A DNA stretch of 45,839 bases, from assembly GCA_903833055.1 (NCBI GenBank), contig CAILDU010000099.1, forward strand, positions 1 to 45,839, written 5' to 3'. Below the pieces are notes generated by a model. That model had not been told where the DNA came from, did no database searches, and saw only the letters and a list, made by a program, of their open reading frames with translations. Positions 25,389-33,112 of this stretch are shown piece by piece. This DNA comes from an uncultured Verrucomicrobia subdivision 3 bacterium. GTDB lineage: Bacteria > Verrucomicrobiota > Verrucomicrobiia > Limisphaerales > UBA11358. Every line of letters begins with the position of its first letter. Within the stretch, counting starts at the first letter, position 1. Both the position numbers and the translations under genes were made by a program.

Positions 25389-26279
25389 TCAATTCTTCCG
25401 ACGATTAAAAAAAATTAGAGCGACGCCTGATGTGATAAACAGCGCGTAGCTGGACGGCTCTGAAACACTCACCGTGCTGTTGATCCATGGTAGTGCGGCA
25501 GAAATGCGCCCAAAGCCGCTGGCGTCGCTGTAACTGCCGTTGGGACTGCCATCCAAGTAGCCAACGGTGGAGATAACGCCTTCCAGATAATATTGCGAAC
25601 CTTGTTGGATAAAGACGGCTCCGCCGCTATCACCTGGCGTCACACAACCCTCCAAAGTTAGAGGGAATACGCTTCCAAAACCGCTGGCATTGGTGTCGTG
25701 GGGATTGTCAAAATCGGCGGCATACACCAACAGCGGCAGTCCGAAATCGCCATCAATCATGTTTTGAAATGCACGTTTTTGATTGCCGAGCGCGGTGTTA
25801 AATCCCGTCAATCCTGTTCCCGTAAAACCGTTACCAACAAATGTGCCAACTTGTCCGAATTCGGAGGTTCCCGTGTAGAGCATCGCGGGAGGAATGGCGG
25901 CAATAGGTGAACTTAAATGCACCAGAGCGAAATCATTTCCGCTGTAAACATTACCATTCCAAGCTGGATCGGTAATAATTTTTGTCGAGGTGTAGGAAGA
26001 ACCGTTGATAGTGAAAGTTCCCGAGCTGGCGCCAAGGATTAAATGAGCTGCGGTCAATACCCAGTCCGGCGCAATGAGTGTGCCTGAGCCCGTTAAGCCG
26101 CCAACAAATGTGCCAACTGCGGAAAAGTCGGATAAAGCGCCCAATGCAAGATAATCACTATCTGGTTGGTCATCGCGTATCGTGACGCCATTGACTGGCT
26201 GAAAACTCACAAAGACAAAAAGCCACGCCACTGCCAGCAAACTGCTTTTTGAAACATTCACAAAGACATTGCCCCACAA
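25389..26279 (-). CDS. Secreted trypsin-like serine protease with PEP-CTERM-like anchor
   Basis: A 296-aa extracellular S1-type protease. A signal peptide covers about 1-31 (SSLLAVAWLFVFVSFQPVNG). The catalytic triad is His79 in DWVLTAAHL, Asp116 in GNDFALVHL and Ser218 in TPGDSGGAVF. The C-terminus has SEPSSYAL at 273-280, a hydrophobic stretch and the basic tail NRRKN, the layout of a PEP-CTERM sorting signal (SEP in place of PEP). Such proteins pass through an exosortase and are linked to the outer surface or exopolysaccharide. The gene is divergent from pyrF. The substrate is unknown. Confidence 0.9.
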   Translation of the reverse strand: MWGNVFVNVSKSSLLAVAWLFVFVSFQPVNGVTIRDDQPDSDYLALGALSDFSAVGTFVGGLTGSGTLIAPDWVLTAAHLILGASSGTFTINGSSYTSTKIITDPAWNGNVYSGNDFALVHLSSPIAAIPPAMLYTGTSEFGQVGTFVGNGFTGTGLTGFNTALGNQKRAFQNMIDGDFGLPLLVYAADFDNPHDTNASGFGSVFPLTLEGCVTPGDSGGAVFIQQGSQYYLEGVISTVGYLDGSPNGSYSDASGFGRISAALPWINSTVSVSEPSSYALFITSGVALIFFNRRKN

Positions 26280-26350
26280 CCGCCAGTTTTCGTCAAGATG
26301 AATGGCAATTTGGGATTTTGTCCCGGAGTCGCGATTGATATCCTGTCGCC

Positions 26351-27055
26351 ATGCGTAATCCCATCATCGTGGCGCTCGACGTGCCGTCAGCGGAACAGGC
26401 ATTGAAACTTGCGGAACTCGTTGCGCCTGCCGTCGGCGCATTCAAGATCGGCAAGGAACTTTTTGTTTCCGCTGGACCGGACATCGTGCGCCGCGTGCGC
26501 GCGACCGGCGCGAGCGTGTTTCTCGATTTGAAATTCCACGACATCCCGAACACCGTCGCCAAGGCCGTTGCCGCCGCCACGCGGCTTGATGTGCAGATGC
26601 TGACGATTCACACCAGCGGCGGCAGCGAGATGATGAGCGCGGCGGAAAAATCTGCGCAGGACACAGCGAAATCACTTGGCCGACCCGCGCCGCTCGTGCT
26701 CGGTGTGACCGTGCTGACGAGTTCAAATAACGAAACACTTTCAGAAATCGGCTGCGAACCCAACGTCGGCCATCAAGTCGAACGGCTCGCATCGTTGGCG
26801 GTGAAATCTGGTTTGCGCGGACTCGTCTGTTCGCCGTTGGAAATCGCCGATTTGCGGCTGATTCTTCCGGCGGAGATTCAACTCGTCACGCCCGGCATCC
26901 GCACCGGCGCGGAAAAGGCCGACGACCAGAAACGCACGCTCACGCCGCGCGAAGCGATTCAAGCTGGTGCAAGCTGGCTCGTGATTGGCCGTCCGATTTA
27001 CGCGGCGGAAAATCCACGGCTCGCGGCAGAAAAGATTTTGGAATCACTTTTTTAA
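26351..27055 (+). CDS. pyrF: Orotidine 5'-phosphate decarboxylase
   Basis: A 234-aa enzyme of de novo pyrimidine synthesis that decarboxylates OMP to UMP. The N-terminus IIVALDVPSAEQALKLAE, the active-site motif FLDLKFHDIPNTV (Asp-Lys-x-x-Asp) and the C-terminal TPGIRTG and GASWLVIGRPIYAA phosphate-binding segments are all present. Full length. A 10-nt tandem repeat begins right after its stop codon. Confidence 0.97.
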   Translation: MRNPIIVALDVPSAEQALKLAELVAPAVGAFKIGKELFVSAGPDIVRRVRATGASVFLDLKFHDIPNTVAKAVAAATRLDVQMLTIHTSGGSEMMSAAEKSAQDTAKSLGRPAPLVLGVTVLTSSNNETLSEIGCEPNVGHQVERLASLAVKSGLRGLVCSPLEIADLRLILPAEIQLVTPGIRTGAEKADDQKRTLTPREAIQAGASWLVIGRPIYAAENPRLAAEKILESLF

Positions 27056-27056
27056 C

Positions 27057-27086
27057 CACAGATGAACACAGATAAACACAGATTTA
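27057..27086. repeat. Three tandem 10-nt CACAGATNNA repeats
   Basis: CACAGATGAA, CACAGATAAA and CACAGATTTA lie head to tail between pyrF and the monooxygenase gene, at 27057-27086. The same words recur between uvrC and the DedA gene (39455-39486) and in rearranged form between fabG and fabD (31664-31709). They belong to a dispersed family of word-like repeats in this window. Confidence 0.85.
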
Positions 27087-27090
27087 TTTT

Positions 27091-27390
27091 ATGAGCGCAA
27101 AAAATGTTACCGTCGTCGCCACGTTTCGGGCTCGTCCGGGCAAGGAAACAGAATTGAAGCAGGCTTTGATTGGCCTCGTCGCACCGACGCGCAAGGAAGC
27201 GGGCTGTATCAATTACGATTTACACGCGTCGCCCGAAGACCCGGCAAAATTTCTGTTCCACGAAAATTGGACGAGCAAGGCGCACCTCGACGCGCATCTG
27301 GCCAACGCCCACATTCAGGCATTGCTGCCGCGTGTGGGCGAATTGTGCGTCGCGATGCCAGAAATTAAAATCTGGGAACAAATCGCCTAG
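27091..27390 (+). CDS. Antibiotic biosynthesis monooxygenase-domain protein (YgiN-like)
   Basis: A 99-aa single-domain protein of the dimeric alpha-beta barrel type (ABM/YgiN). VVATFRARPGKETELKQAL, then EAGCINYDLHAS, FLFHENWTSKAHLDAHL and the final strand MPEIKIWEQIA fit the family. Members act on quinones or related aromatic rings without a bound cofactor. Its stop overlaps that of the convergent nucleoside phosphorylase gene in a CTAG at 27387-27390. A metabolic or redox role is likely, but the substrate is unknown. Confidence 0.88.
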   Translation: MSAKNVTVVATFRARPGKETELKQALIGLVAPTRKEAGCINYDLHASPEDPAKFLFHENWTSKAHLDAHLANAHIQALLPRVGELCVAMPEIKIWEQIA

Positions 27391-28697
27391 TGCGAAATGA
27401 TTTCGACGACGAGCGGAATTTTCGCCGGACGCTTCGCGGAAATTTCAAACGCGGTTTTCAGTCGAATAATTGCGGCCTTCGCCTGAACGAAATCAGCGGC
27501 GTGAATCCGGCAAAGCATCCCAGATTTCTCCACGCGCTCGCCGAGCTTGGCAATTTGATCCACACCCACGTCATAATTGATTTGCAAATCTTTCGTGAGC
27601 CGACCGCCGCCGAGGTCGCGGATGACTTCGCCAATGATACGCGCGTCGCATTTGGAAACGCAGCCGGACTTTTCTGATTTTAATTCGACAACAACTTTCG
27701 CCGTGGAATTCTGCGCGAACTTTTTGTTGAACGCTTTCAAGTCTGCACCTTGCGCGACAATCATCTCGTCCCATTTCGCGCGCGGCTCGCCGGAGCGCAA
27801 ACAATCTTCCGCCAGCTTGCGCGCGGCGGCGATTGATTTTGATTTTTTGGTTTGAACCAGCAGATGTGCGGCGGAATCAAGGACGAGTTCTAGCAAATCG
27901 TTTGGCCCTTTTTTTTCAAGGCATTCAACGCTTTCTTTTACTTCCAGCCAGTTGCCGGCGGCGCGGCCGAGCGGCGTGTTCATGTCTGTAAGAATTGCGC
28001 GGGTGTTTGTGCCGCACTGGTTGCCCAGCGCGACCATGGCTTTCGCCAACTTGCGCGCGTCGGCTTTGGTTTGCATGAATGCAGCGCTGCCGAATTTCAC
28101 GTCGAGGATGAGCGCATTAAGATTTTCCGCCAATTTTTTGGAAAGGATTGATGCGACAATTAAAGGAATGCTCGGCACGGTTCCGCTCGCGTCGCGCAGG
28201 GCGTAAATTTTTTTGTCGGCGGGAACCATTTTGTCCGTCTGGCCGCAGATGACACAGCCGACTTTTTGAACTTGCGCGATGATTTGCGCGGTGGGCAGAA
28301 GCGTTTTGAAGCCAGGGATGGAATCGAGTTTGTCGAGTGTGCCGCCGGTGATGCCGAGGCCGCGACCGGAAATCATCGGCACGCGGAAGCCGAGGCACGC
28401 GAGCAGCGGCGCGAGCGGGAGGGAAACTTTGTCGCCGATGCCGCCGGTGGAATGTTTGTCCACAAGCGGGCGTTTGTCCTTGGGAAATTTCAGCACGTCG
28501 CCGGAATCGCGCATGGCGAGCGTGAGCGCGGTGGTCTCGGCGGTGTTCAGTCCGCGAAAATAAATGGCCATGAGCAGCGCGGCCATCTGGTAATCGGGAA
28601 TTTTCCCGGCGGTGAACTCGCGGATGAATTCTTGAATCTGTTCCGGCGCGAGAATTTTTCCTTCGCGCTTTGATTCAATCAGAGACAAAAAGTTCAC
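27387..28697 (-). CDS. Thymidine/pyrimidine-nucleoside phosphorylase
   Basis: A 436-aa enzyme that cleaves pyrimidine nucleosides with phosphate to give the free base and pentose-1-phosphate, for salvage. Signature motifs: KHSTGGIGDKVSLPLAPLLA near residue 80, SGRGLGITGGTLDKLDSIPG near 110, and the ADKKIYALRDASGTVPS segment. It could be thymidine phosphorylase (deoA) or the broader pyrimidine-nucleoside enzyme (pdp); I leave the symbol empty. The start is GTG (28695-28697). The stop overlaps that of the convergent gene by 4 nt. A heptamer repeat begins directly upstream. Confidence 0.95.
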   Translation of the reverse strand: MNFLSLIESKREGKILAPEQIQEFIREFTAGKIPDYQMAALLMAIYFRGLNTAETTALTLAMRDSGDVLKFPKDKRPLVDKHSTGGIGDKVSLPLAPLLACLGFRVPMISGRGLGITGGTLDKLDSIPGFKTLLPTAQIIAQVQKVGCVICGQTDKMVPADKKIYALRDASGTVPSIPLIVASILSKKLAENLNALILDVKFGSAAFMQTKADARKLAKAMVALGNQCGTNTRAILTDMNTPLGRAAGNWLEVKESVECLEKKGPNDLLELVLDSAAHLLVQTKKSKSIAAARKLAEDCLRSGEPRAKWDEMIVAQGADLKAFNKKFAQNSTAKVVVELKSEKSGCVSKCDARIIGEVIRDLGGGRLTKDLQINYDVGVDQIAKLGERVEKSGMLCRIHAADFVQAKAAIIRLKTAFEISAKRPAKIPLVVEIISH

Positions 28698-28698
28698 G

Positions 28699-28726
28699 GT
28701 TTAGAGTTCAGCGTTCAGGGTTGTTG
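28699..28726. repeat. Heptamer repeat block A (GTTCAGG type)
   Basis: Four 7-nt units GTTTAGA, GTTCAGC, GTTCAGG and GTTGTTG. The stop codon of the four-helix-bundle gene (TGA on the minus strand, 28715-28717) lies within the third unit. The same unit type recurs at 29135-29162 on the other side of that gene. Confidence 0.8.
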
Positions 28727-29128
28727 CGCTTCGTTGCCGGTTTTAAATTTTCGACCACGCAATTCGGATTGCTGCAAATATTTCATGAAGCCGCTGATGA
28801 GTAGAACGATGCTGTGGGCAAGCTGGTAAAGTTCGTCAAACTCTTTTTGGTCAATGTAACCGGCATCCAAAGCTGGATAGAGTTGCGACTTTAATTCCGA
28901 GGCCGAGCCTTTTGCGATTGCCAAAAACTGAATAAATTCGCGGTTGCCGCCACGTTCAAAACCTTCGGCAATGTTTGAAGTGATTGAAATGGCCGCACGT
29001 TTGATTTGGTCTTTCAGTGTGAAATCGCGCGCAAACTTTTCCTTCAAAGTGATTTGGTAAATCCGCCGCGTCAGCTCGCGGCTTTTCTGCCACGCTTCAA
29101 TTTCCTCAAATCGTTGGATACTCGCCAT
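28715..29128 (-). CDS. Four-helix-bundle protein (TIGR02436-like)
   Basis: A 137-aa protein of the S23/four-helix-bundle family also found in intervening sequences of 23S rRNA genes in some bacteria. The motifs FEEIEAWQKSRELTRRIY, FTLKDQIKRAAISITSNIAEGF and the helical C-terminal half fit well. The function is unknown; family members form pentameric rings. The gene is bracketed by GTTCAGG heptamer blocks in the same orientation, and it interrupts the fab-to-phosphorylase gene row, so it may have arrived as a unit. The last residues (GNEAQQP) are partly encoded by the repeat. Confidence 0.92.
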   Translation of the reverse strand: MASIQRFEEIEAWQKSRELTRRIYQITLKEKFARDFTLKDQIKRAAISITSNIAEGFERGGNREFIQFLAIAKGSASELKSQLYPALDAGYIDQKEFDELYQLAHSIVLLISGFMKYLQQSELRGRKFKTGNEAQQP

Positions 29129-29134
29129 TTTTTA

Positions 29135-29197
29135 GTTCAGGGTTCGCGGTTCAGCGTTCAGGGTTAAAAACTCTGAACCCTGAACTCTAAACTCTGA
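29135..29197. repeat. Heptamer repeat block B, two opposed arrays
   Basis: Four units of GTTCAGG type (29135-29162) are followed by about four ACTCTGA/ACCCTGA units (29170-29197). The second array is the first read in the other direction (CTGAACC is a rotation of CCTGAAC), so the block can fold into a long imperfect hairpin. It fills the space between fabF and the four-helix-bundle gene and may act as a terminator as well. Confidence 0.85.
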
Positions 29198-29202
29198 ACA
29201 AA

Positions 29203-30459
29203 TTAAGAAAATTTCTTCGCCGCAATCGTCGAGTTGTGGCCGCCAAAACCGAAGGAGTTGTTCACGATGGCGTTCACGGACATTTCGCGCGCGGTGTTCG
29301 GGACGTAATCCAAATCGCACTCGGGGTCGGGATTTTGCAGATTGATGGTCGGCGGGACGATGCTGTTTTTGATGGCCAGCGCGCACGCGGCCATTTCCAC
29401 CGCGCCCGCCGCGCCAAGCATGTGGCCGGTCGCGCCTTTGGTGGAACTGACGGCAAGTTTTTTTGCGTGTTCACCAAAAACAGATTTGATCGCCTGCGTT
29501 TCCGCAATGTCGCCGACGGGCGTGGAAGTGCCGTGGGCATTGATGTAAGTCACATCTTCGAGATTCAGGCCGCCGGTGCGGAGCGCCATTTTCATGCAGC
29601 GCGCCGCGCCTTCGCCGCCGGGTGACGGCGATGTAAGATGATGCGCGTCGGCGGTGTTGCCGTAACCGGACATTTCGCAATAAATTTTCGCGCCACGCTT
29701 TTTCGCGTGTTCCAATTCTTCCAAAACTAAAACGCCCGCGCCTTCGCCCATGACGAAGCCGTCGCGGTCTTTGTCGAACGGACGCGATGCGTGTTTGGGA
29801 TCGTCGTTGCGCGTGCTCATGGCGCGCATGGCGCAAAAGCCGCCGATGCCGATGGGAATAACCGCCGCTTCGGAACCGCCGGCAAACATCACGGACGCGT
29901 CACCGGCCTTGATGGTGCGCCACGCTTCGCCGATGGCGTGATTCGCCGTCGCGCACGCGGAGCAGGTCGCGAAGTTCGGTCCGCGCAAATTGAAATACAT
30001 CGAGATAAGGCCGGACGCCATATTGCCGATGAGCATCGGAATCGTAAACGGCGACATGCGTCCCGGTCCGCGTTCGAGCAAAATTTTATGCTGCTCGCTC
30101 GTCGTGGCGAGTCCGCCAATGCCGGAGCCGAGGAACACGCCGATTTCGTCGAGATTTTCTTTTTCCAGTTCGAGGCCGGAATCTTTCAGCGCGCTCCAAC
30201 CGGCGTAAATGCCGAATTGTGAGTAGCGATCCGTGCGACGAATTTCCTTGGGCGACGGAAACGCGGGCGTCGGGTCAAAGTTTTTCACCTCGCCCGCGAT
30301 TTGCGTAGCAAAGGCCGACGTATCGAACGCCGTAATTTTATCAATGCCGCACTGGCTGGTAATTAAATTTTGCCAGAAGGTATTGAGGTCGTGACCGAGC
30401 GGCGTGACGACGCCCAAGCCGGTGACAACGACGCGACGGTCGGAATAGTTGTTTGGCAT
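29203..30459 (-). CDS. fabF: 3-oxoacyl-[acyl-carrier-protein] synthase II
   Basis: A 418-aa condensing enzyme of type II fatty acid synthesis that extends acyl-ACP with malonyl-ACP. The catalytic triad is Cys169 in CSACATANHAIG, His in NAHGTSTPVGD and His in GATGHMLGAAG; the end NSFGFGGHNS is typical. Full length, starting MPNNYSDRRVVVTGLG. It follows acpP in the cluster fabD-fabG-acpP-fabF. A double hairpin lies between acpP and fabF. Confidence 0.97.
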   Translation of the reverse strand: MPNNYSDRRVVVTGLGVVTPLGHDLNTFWQNLITSQCGIDKITAFDTSAFATQIAGEVKNFDPTPAFPSPKEIRRTDRYSQFGIYAGWSALKDSGLELEKENLDEIGVFLGSGIGGLATTSEQHKILLERGPGRMSPFTIPMLIGNMASGLISMYFNLRGPNFATCSACATANHAIGEAWRTIKAGDASVMFAGGSEAAVIPIGIGGFCAMRAMSTRNDDPKHASRPFDKDRDGFVMGEGAGVLVLEELEHAKKRGAKIYCEMSGYGNTADAHHLTSPSPGGEGAARCMKMALRTGGLNLEDVTYINAHGTSTPVGDIAETQAIKSVFGEHAKKLAVSSTKGATGHMLGAAGAVEMAACALAIKNSIVPPTINLQNPDPECDLDYVPNTAREMSVNAIVNNSFGFGGHNSTIAAKKFS

Positions 30460-30470
30460 GACAAAATCAA

Positions 30471-30510
30471 ACGGGGCAGTTCGAGCTGTGTCCAGCTTAA
30501 ACTGCCCCGT
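30471..30510 (-). terminator. Nested hairpin between acpP and fabF, likely attenuator
   Basis: A perfect 11-bp inverted repeat (ACGGGGCAGTT at 30471-30481, complement at 30500-30510) encloses a second 5-bp stem (AGCTG at 30484-30488, CAGCT at 30493-30497, loop of 4). On the minus strand it follows the acpP stop by 14 nt and is followed by a T-rich TTTGATTTTG. Partial termination or mRNA stabilisation here would let acpP be made in excess over fabF; that role is inferred. Confidence 0.75.
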
Positions 30511-30524
30511 CGTTGGAGTTCAAA

Positions 30525-30767
30525 TTACTTTTGGGCTTCTTCGACGTATTTGATCACGTCGCCGACGCTTTGAAGTTTCTCGGCCTGTTCATCCGGCACT
30601 TCGATGCCGAATTCCTCTTCGAGCGCCATGACCAGCTCAACGGTGTCGAGCGAATCCGCGCCGAGGTCTTCGATAAATTTGGCCGCCGGAACGACTTGAT
30701 CGGCTTTGACGCCGAGCTGTTCCACGATGATGTCTTTTACACGCTGTTCGATAGGTTTGTCTGACAT
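30525..30767 (-). CDS. acpP: Acyl carrier protein
   Basis: An 80-aa acidic protein that carries growing acyl chains on 4'-phosphopantetheine. The attachment serine is Ser39 in [19 protein letters not shown]. Its length and helical layout are standard. An AGGAT site lies 5 nt before the ATG. It sits between fabG and fabF, with a nested hairpin right after its stop. Confidence 0.98.
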   Translation of the reverse strand: MSDKPIEQRVKDIIVEQLGVKADQVVPAAKFIEDLGADSLDTVELVMALEEEFGIEVPDEQAEKLQSVGDVIKYVEEAQK

Positions 30768-30893
30768 AATTATCCTGTTTTTCTAGCTTAAAATTGCCCT
30801 GCGCGTCAAGCCTTGAATCCAAATTTTCCTGACCGCAATTTCATTCAAAATCGTAATCCCATTGCAAACACTAATTGAAATTACAATTTCAAA

Positions 30894-31637
30894 TCACATC
30901 ACCATCCCGCCGTCCACCGTCAAAACTTGACCTGTGACGTAACTCGCCGACGCGCTCGCGAGAAACAGCGCCGCATTCGCGATGTCGTCCGCCGCGCCGA
31001 ATTTGCCCATCGGAACCTGTTTCAAAATGTTCGCCTTCAATTCCGCATTTAATTCCGCCGTCATGTCCGTCTCGATGAAACCCGGCGCGATGCAATTCGC
31101 CGTGACGCCGCGCCCCGCCAACTCGCGCGCGACTGATTGCGTGAACCCGATCAACCCCGCCTTGCTCGCCGCATAATTGCACTGCCCGCCGTTGCCAATC
31201 AGTCCGATGACCGACGAAATGTTGATGATGCGACCCGAACGCTGCTTCGCGAACGCGCGCGAAAATGCTTTCGTAAAAAGAAATGCGCCCTTGAGATTCG
31301 TGTTCAAAACCGTGTCCCAATCCGCATCGCTCATCCGCATCAGCAAACCGTCGCGCGTCACGCCCGCGTTGTTCACGAGAATGTCCACCTTGCCGCAATC
31401 CGCCAAAATTTTCTCGGCGGCGGCGCTCACGGACGCAGAATCAGAAACGTCCACGGCGAACGCCCACGCTTTTTTCCCGAGCGCGCGGATTTCCGCCGCG
31501 ACCTTCTCGGAATTTTCCTGCGTGCGCGAAACGACGACGACATCCGCACCTTCATTGGCGAATTTCAACGCAATGGCGCGACCGATTCCACGACCCGCGC
31601 CAGTAACAACGGCAATTTGATTAGTGAGTTGGCTCAT
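30894..31637 (-). CDS. fabG: 3-oxoacyl-[acyl-carrier-protein] reductase
   Basis: A 247-aa short-chain dehydrogenase that reduces beta-ketoacyl-ACP with NADPH. Glycine motif TGAGRGIG, NNAG in ILVNNAGVTRDG, catalytic Ser in NISSVIG, and Tyr and Lys in YAASKAG are present, with the family ending GQVLTVDGGMVM. The start is placed at 31637 (MSQLTNQIAVVTG); an upstream ATG at 31676 would add 13 residues that read into the intergenic repeat region. Confidence 0.97.
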   Translation of the reverse strand: MSQLTNQIAVVTGAGRGIGRAIALKFANEGADVVVVSRTQENSEKVAAEIRALGKKAWAFAVDVSDSASVSAAAEKILADCGKVDILVNNAGVTRDGLLMRMSDADWDTVLNTNLKGAFLFTKAFSRAFAKQRSGRIINISSVIGLIGNGGQCNYAASKAGLIGFTQSVARELAGRGVTANCIAPGFIETDMTAELNAELKANILKQVPMGKFGAADDIANAALFLASASASYVTGQVLTVDGGMVM

Positions 31638-31663
31638 AGTTTTGAAATTGTAGACATGGATTG

Positions 31664-31709
31664 CACAGATTTCCACGGATTTAATCTGTGCTAATCCGTG
31701 AAATCCGTG
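31664..31709. repeat. CACAGATT/CACGGATT inverted repeat between fabG and fabD
   Basis: CACAGATT (31664-31671) and CACGGATTT (31674-31682) are followed by AATCTGTG (31683-31690), AATCCGTG (31693-31700) and AAATCCGTG (31701-31709). The arms pair in alternative ways, so several stem-loops are possible. The words are the same as in the 27057 and 39455 repeats. The block ends right at the fabD stop. Confidence 0.8.
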
Positions 31710-32633
31710 TCAAAGCGCTTTGACCGCGGCTTCCAAGCTCGCCGCGTCCGCGACGTTCAGCATCGTCGCCGTTTTATCAATGCGCTTCATAAATCCGCTC
31801 AAGGCCGTGCCCGGCCCAAGTTCGATGAACCGCGTAAAACCCTGCGCCAGCAACGCGCGCATCGAATTTTCCCACAAAACGGACGCGCAAACTTGCTCAA
31901 CCAATTTCGCAGAAATTTCCACTGCGCTGCCGTGCGCCTGCGCCGTGACATTGGAAATCACCGGCACGATGGGCGAAACCAGATTCACCTTCGCCAGTTC
32001 CGCGCCGAGCTTCGGCTGCGCGCTCGCCATAAGCGGCGAGTGATATGCACCCGCCACCGTGAGCGGCAGCGCGCGCTTCGCGCCCTTGGCCTTAGCAAGC
32101 TCACAGGCTTTCACGATTTTTTCCGCCTCGCCGGAAATCACCAACTGGCCGGGACAATTCAGATTCGCCAGCCCCACGCCGGCTTCCGCACAAACCTCGC
32201 GCGTCAGATTTTCGTCCAAACCAATAATTGCCGCCATGCCACCTTTGGTCGCCTCGCACGCTTCCTGCATAAAGCGTCCGCGTTGGCGCACGACGCGCAG
32301 GCCGTCCTCAAAACTCATCGCGCCCGCCGCCGTCAGCGCCGTAAATTCGCCGAGCGACAAACCCGCCGTCGCGTCAAACTTCAGATTCGGCACCTGTTCC
32401 TTGAGCAATTGAAACGCAACCCAGCTCACGAGAAAGATTCCCGGCTGCGCGTTTTCCGTTTTCGTCAAATCAGCTTCCGGCCCTTCAAAACAAACTTTTG
32501 CCAAGTCATAGCCCAGCGCAGCATTGGCGCGGTCAAACCAAGTTTTCGCGTTCGGAAATTTTTCGGCCAAATCTTTGCCCATGCCGACGACTTGCGCGCC
32601 TTGACCAGCGAATAACAATGCGGTTTTGCTCAT
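31710..32633 (-). CDS. fabD: Malonyl-CoA:ACP transacylase
   Basis: A 307-aa enzyme from the ATG at 32633 that loads malonyl groups onto ACP. It shows LLFAGQGAQVVGMG at the N-terminus, the nucleophile Ser in GLSLGEFTAL, and His in GAYHSPLM. Nine more residues are possible from an ATG at 32660. It is the first gene of the fab cluster here; fabH and plsX, which often precede it, are not present, and a Dabb gene on the other strand lies upstream. Confidence 0.96.
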   Translation of the reverse strand: MSKTALLFAGQGAQVVGMGKDLAEKFPNAKTWFDRANAALGYDLAKVCFEGPEADLTKTENAQPGIFLVSWVAFQLLKEQVPNLKFDATAGLSLGEFTALTAAGAMSFEDGLRVVRQRGRFMQEACEATKGGMAAIIGLDENLTREVCAEAGVGLANLNCPGQLVISGEAEKIVKACELAKAKGAKRALPLTVAGAYHSPLMASAQPKLGAELAKVNLVSPIVPVISNVTAQAHGSAVEISAKLVEQVCASVLWENSMRALLAQGFTRFIELGPGTALSGFMKRIDKTATMLNVADAASLEAAVKAL

Positions 32634-32725
32634 AGAATGGTTGAGTTTAGCCGGAATCATCCGCCGATAGAAAGTTTGAAAATTTTTCTTCGCGCACCGC
32701 CAGCTTTGTTGTTCAATAAACCATC

Positions 32726-33025
32726 ATGTTTTCACACGTTGTCATTTTCTGGACGGATCCGGCGAAACCCGAAGCGGCGGATGCCGTCATCGCTGGCGGC
32801 GAAAAATTTCTAAAAAATATCCCTAGCCTGACGCATTTTCACATCGGTAAAATGGTTGGCAGCACGCGGCCCGTCGTTGACCAAACTTACCAAGTCGCGC
32901 TCAACACCATCTTCACCAACAAGCAGGCGCAGGACGATTATCAAGTCCATCCGCAACACTTGGAGTTCATCGCGCACTGCGTAAAACCCTTCGTGAAAAA
33001 AGTCGTCGTTTACGATTTTGAGTAA
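32726..33025 (+). CDS. Dabb (stress-responsive A/B barrel) domain protein
   Basis: A 99-aa protein of the dimeric alpha-beta barrel Dabb family. FSHVVIFWTDPAKPEAADAV at the start, LTHFHIGKM in the middle, and a C-terminal YQVHPQHLEFI followed by the strand VKKVVVYDFE match the family. Its function is not established; members are often stress-linked or small-molecule binding. It is transcribed divergently from fabD and convergently with the Xer gene. Confidence 0.88.
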   Translation: MFSHVVIFWTDPAKPEAADAVIAGGEKFLKNIPSLTHFHIGKMVGSTRPVVDQTYQVALNTIFTNKQAQDDYQVHPQHLEFIAHCVKPFVKKVVVYDFE

Positions 33026-33034
33026 CGGAAAATA

Positions 33035-33105
33035 AACCGCGAAATACGCAAACCACGCGAAAAATCTTTCCGGCAGCAGTTTTTTCTTTGGCGTATTTCG
33101 CGGTT
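33035..33105. terminator. 15-bp perfect inverted repeat between two convergent genes
   Basis: AACCGCGAAATACGC at 33035-33049 and its exact complement at 33091-33105, with a 41-nt loop. It lies between the stop of the Dabb gene (33025) and the stop of the Xer gene (33113), so it may end transcription from both sides. The long loop is unusual for a simple terminator, and the arms are again word-like, so it may be a repeat element that has this use. Confidence 0.6.
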
Positions 33106-33112
33106 AAGAAAT

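Noticed and set aside
27057-27086. Possible iteron or replication origin
   Set aside because: Only three short units, no Rep or DnaA gene nearby, and the same words occur at other intergenic sites.
28699-29197. Possible CRISPR array in the repeat blocks near fabF
   Set aside because: The units are 7 nt with no spacers of constant length, and no cas genes are nearby. They are short tandem repeats.
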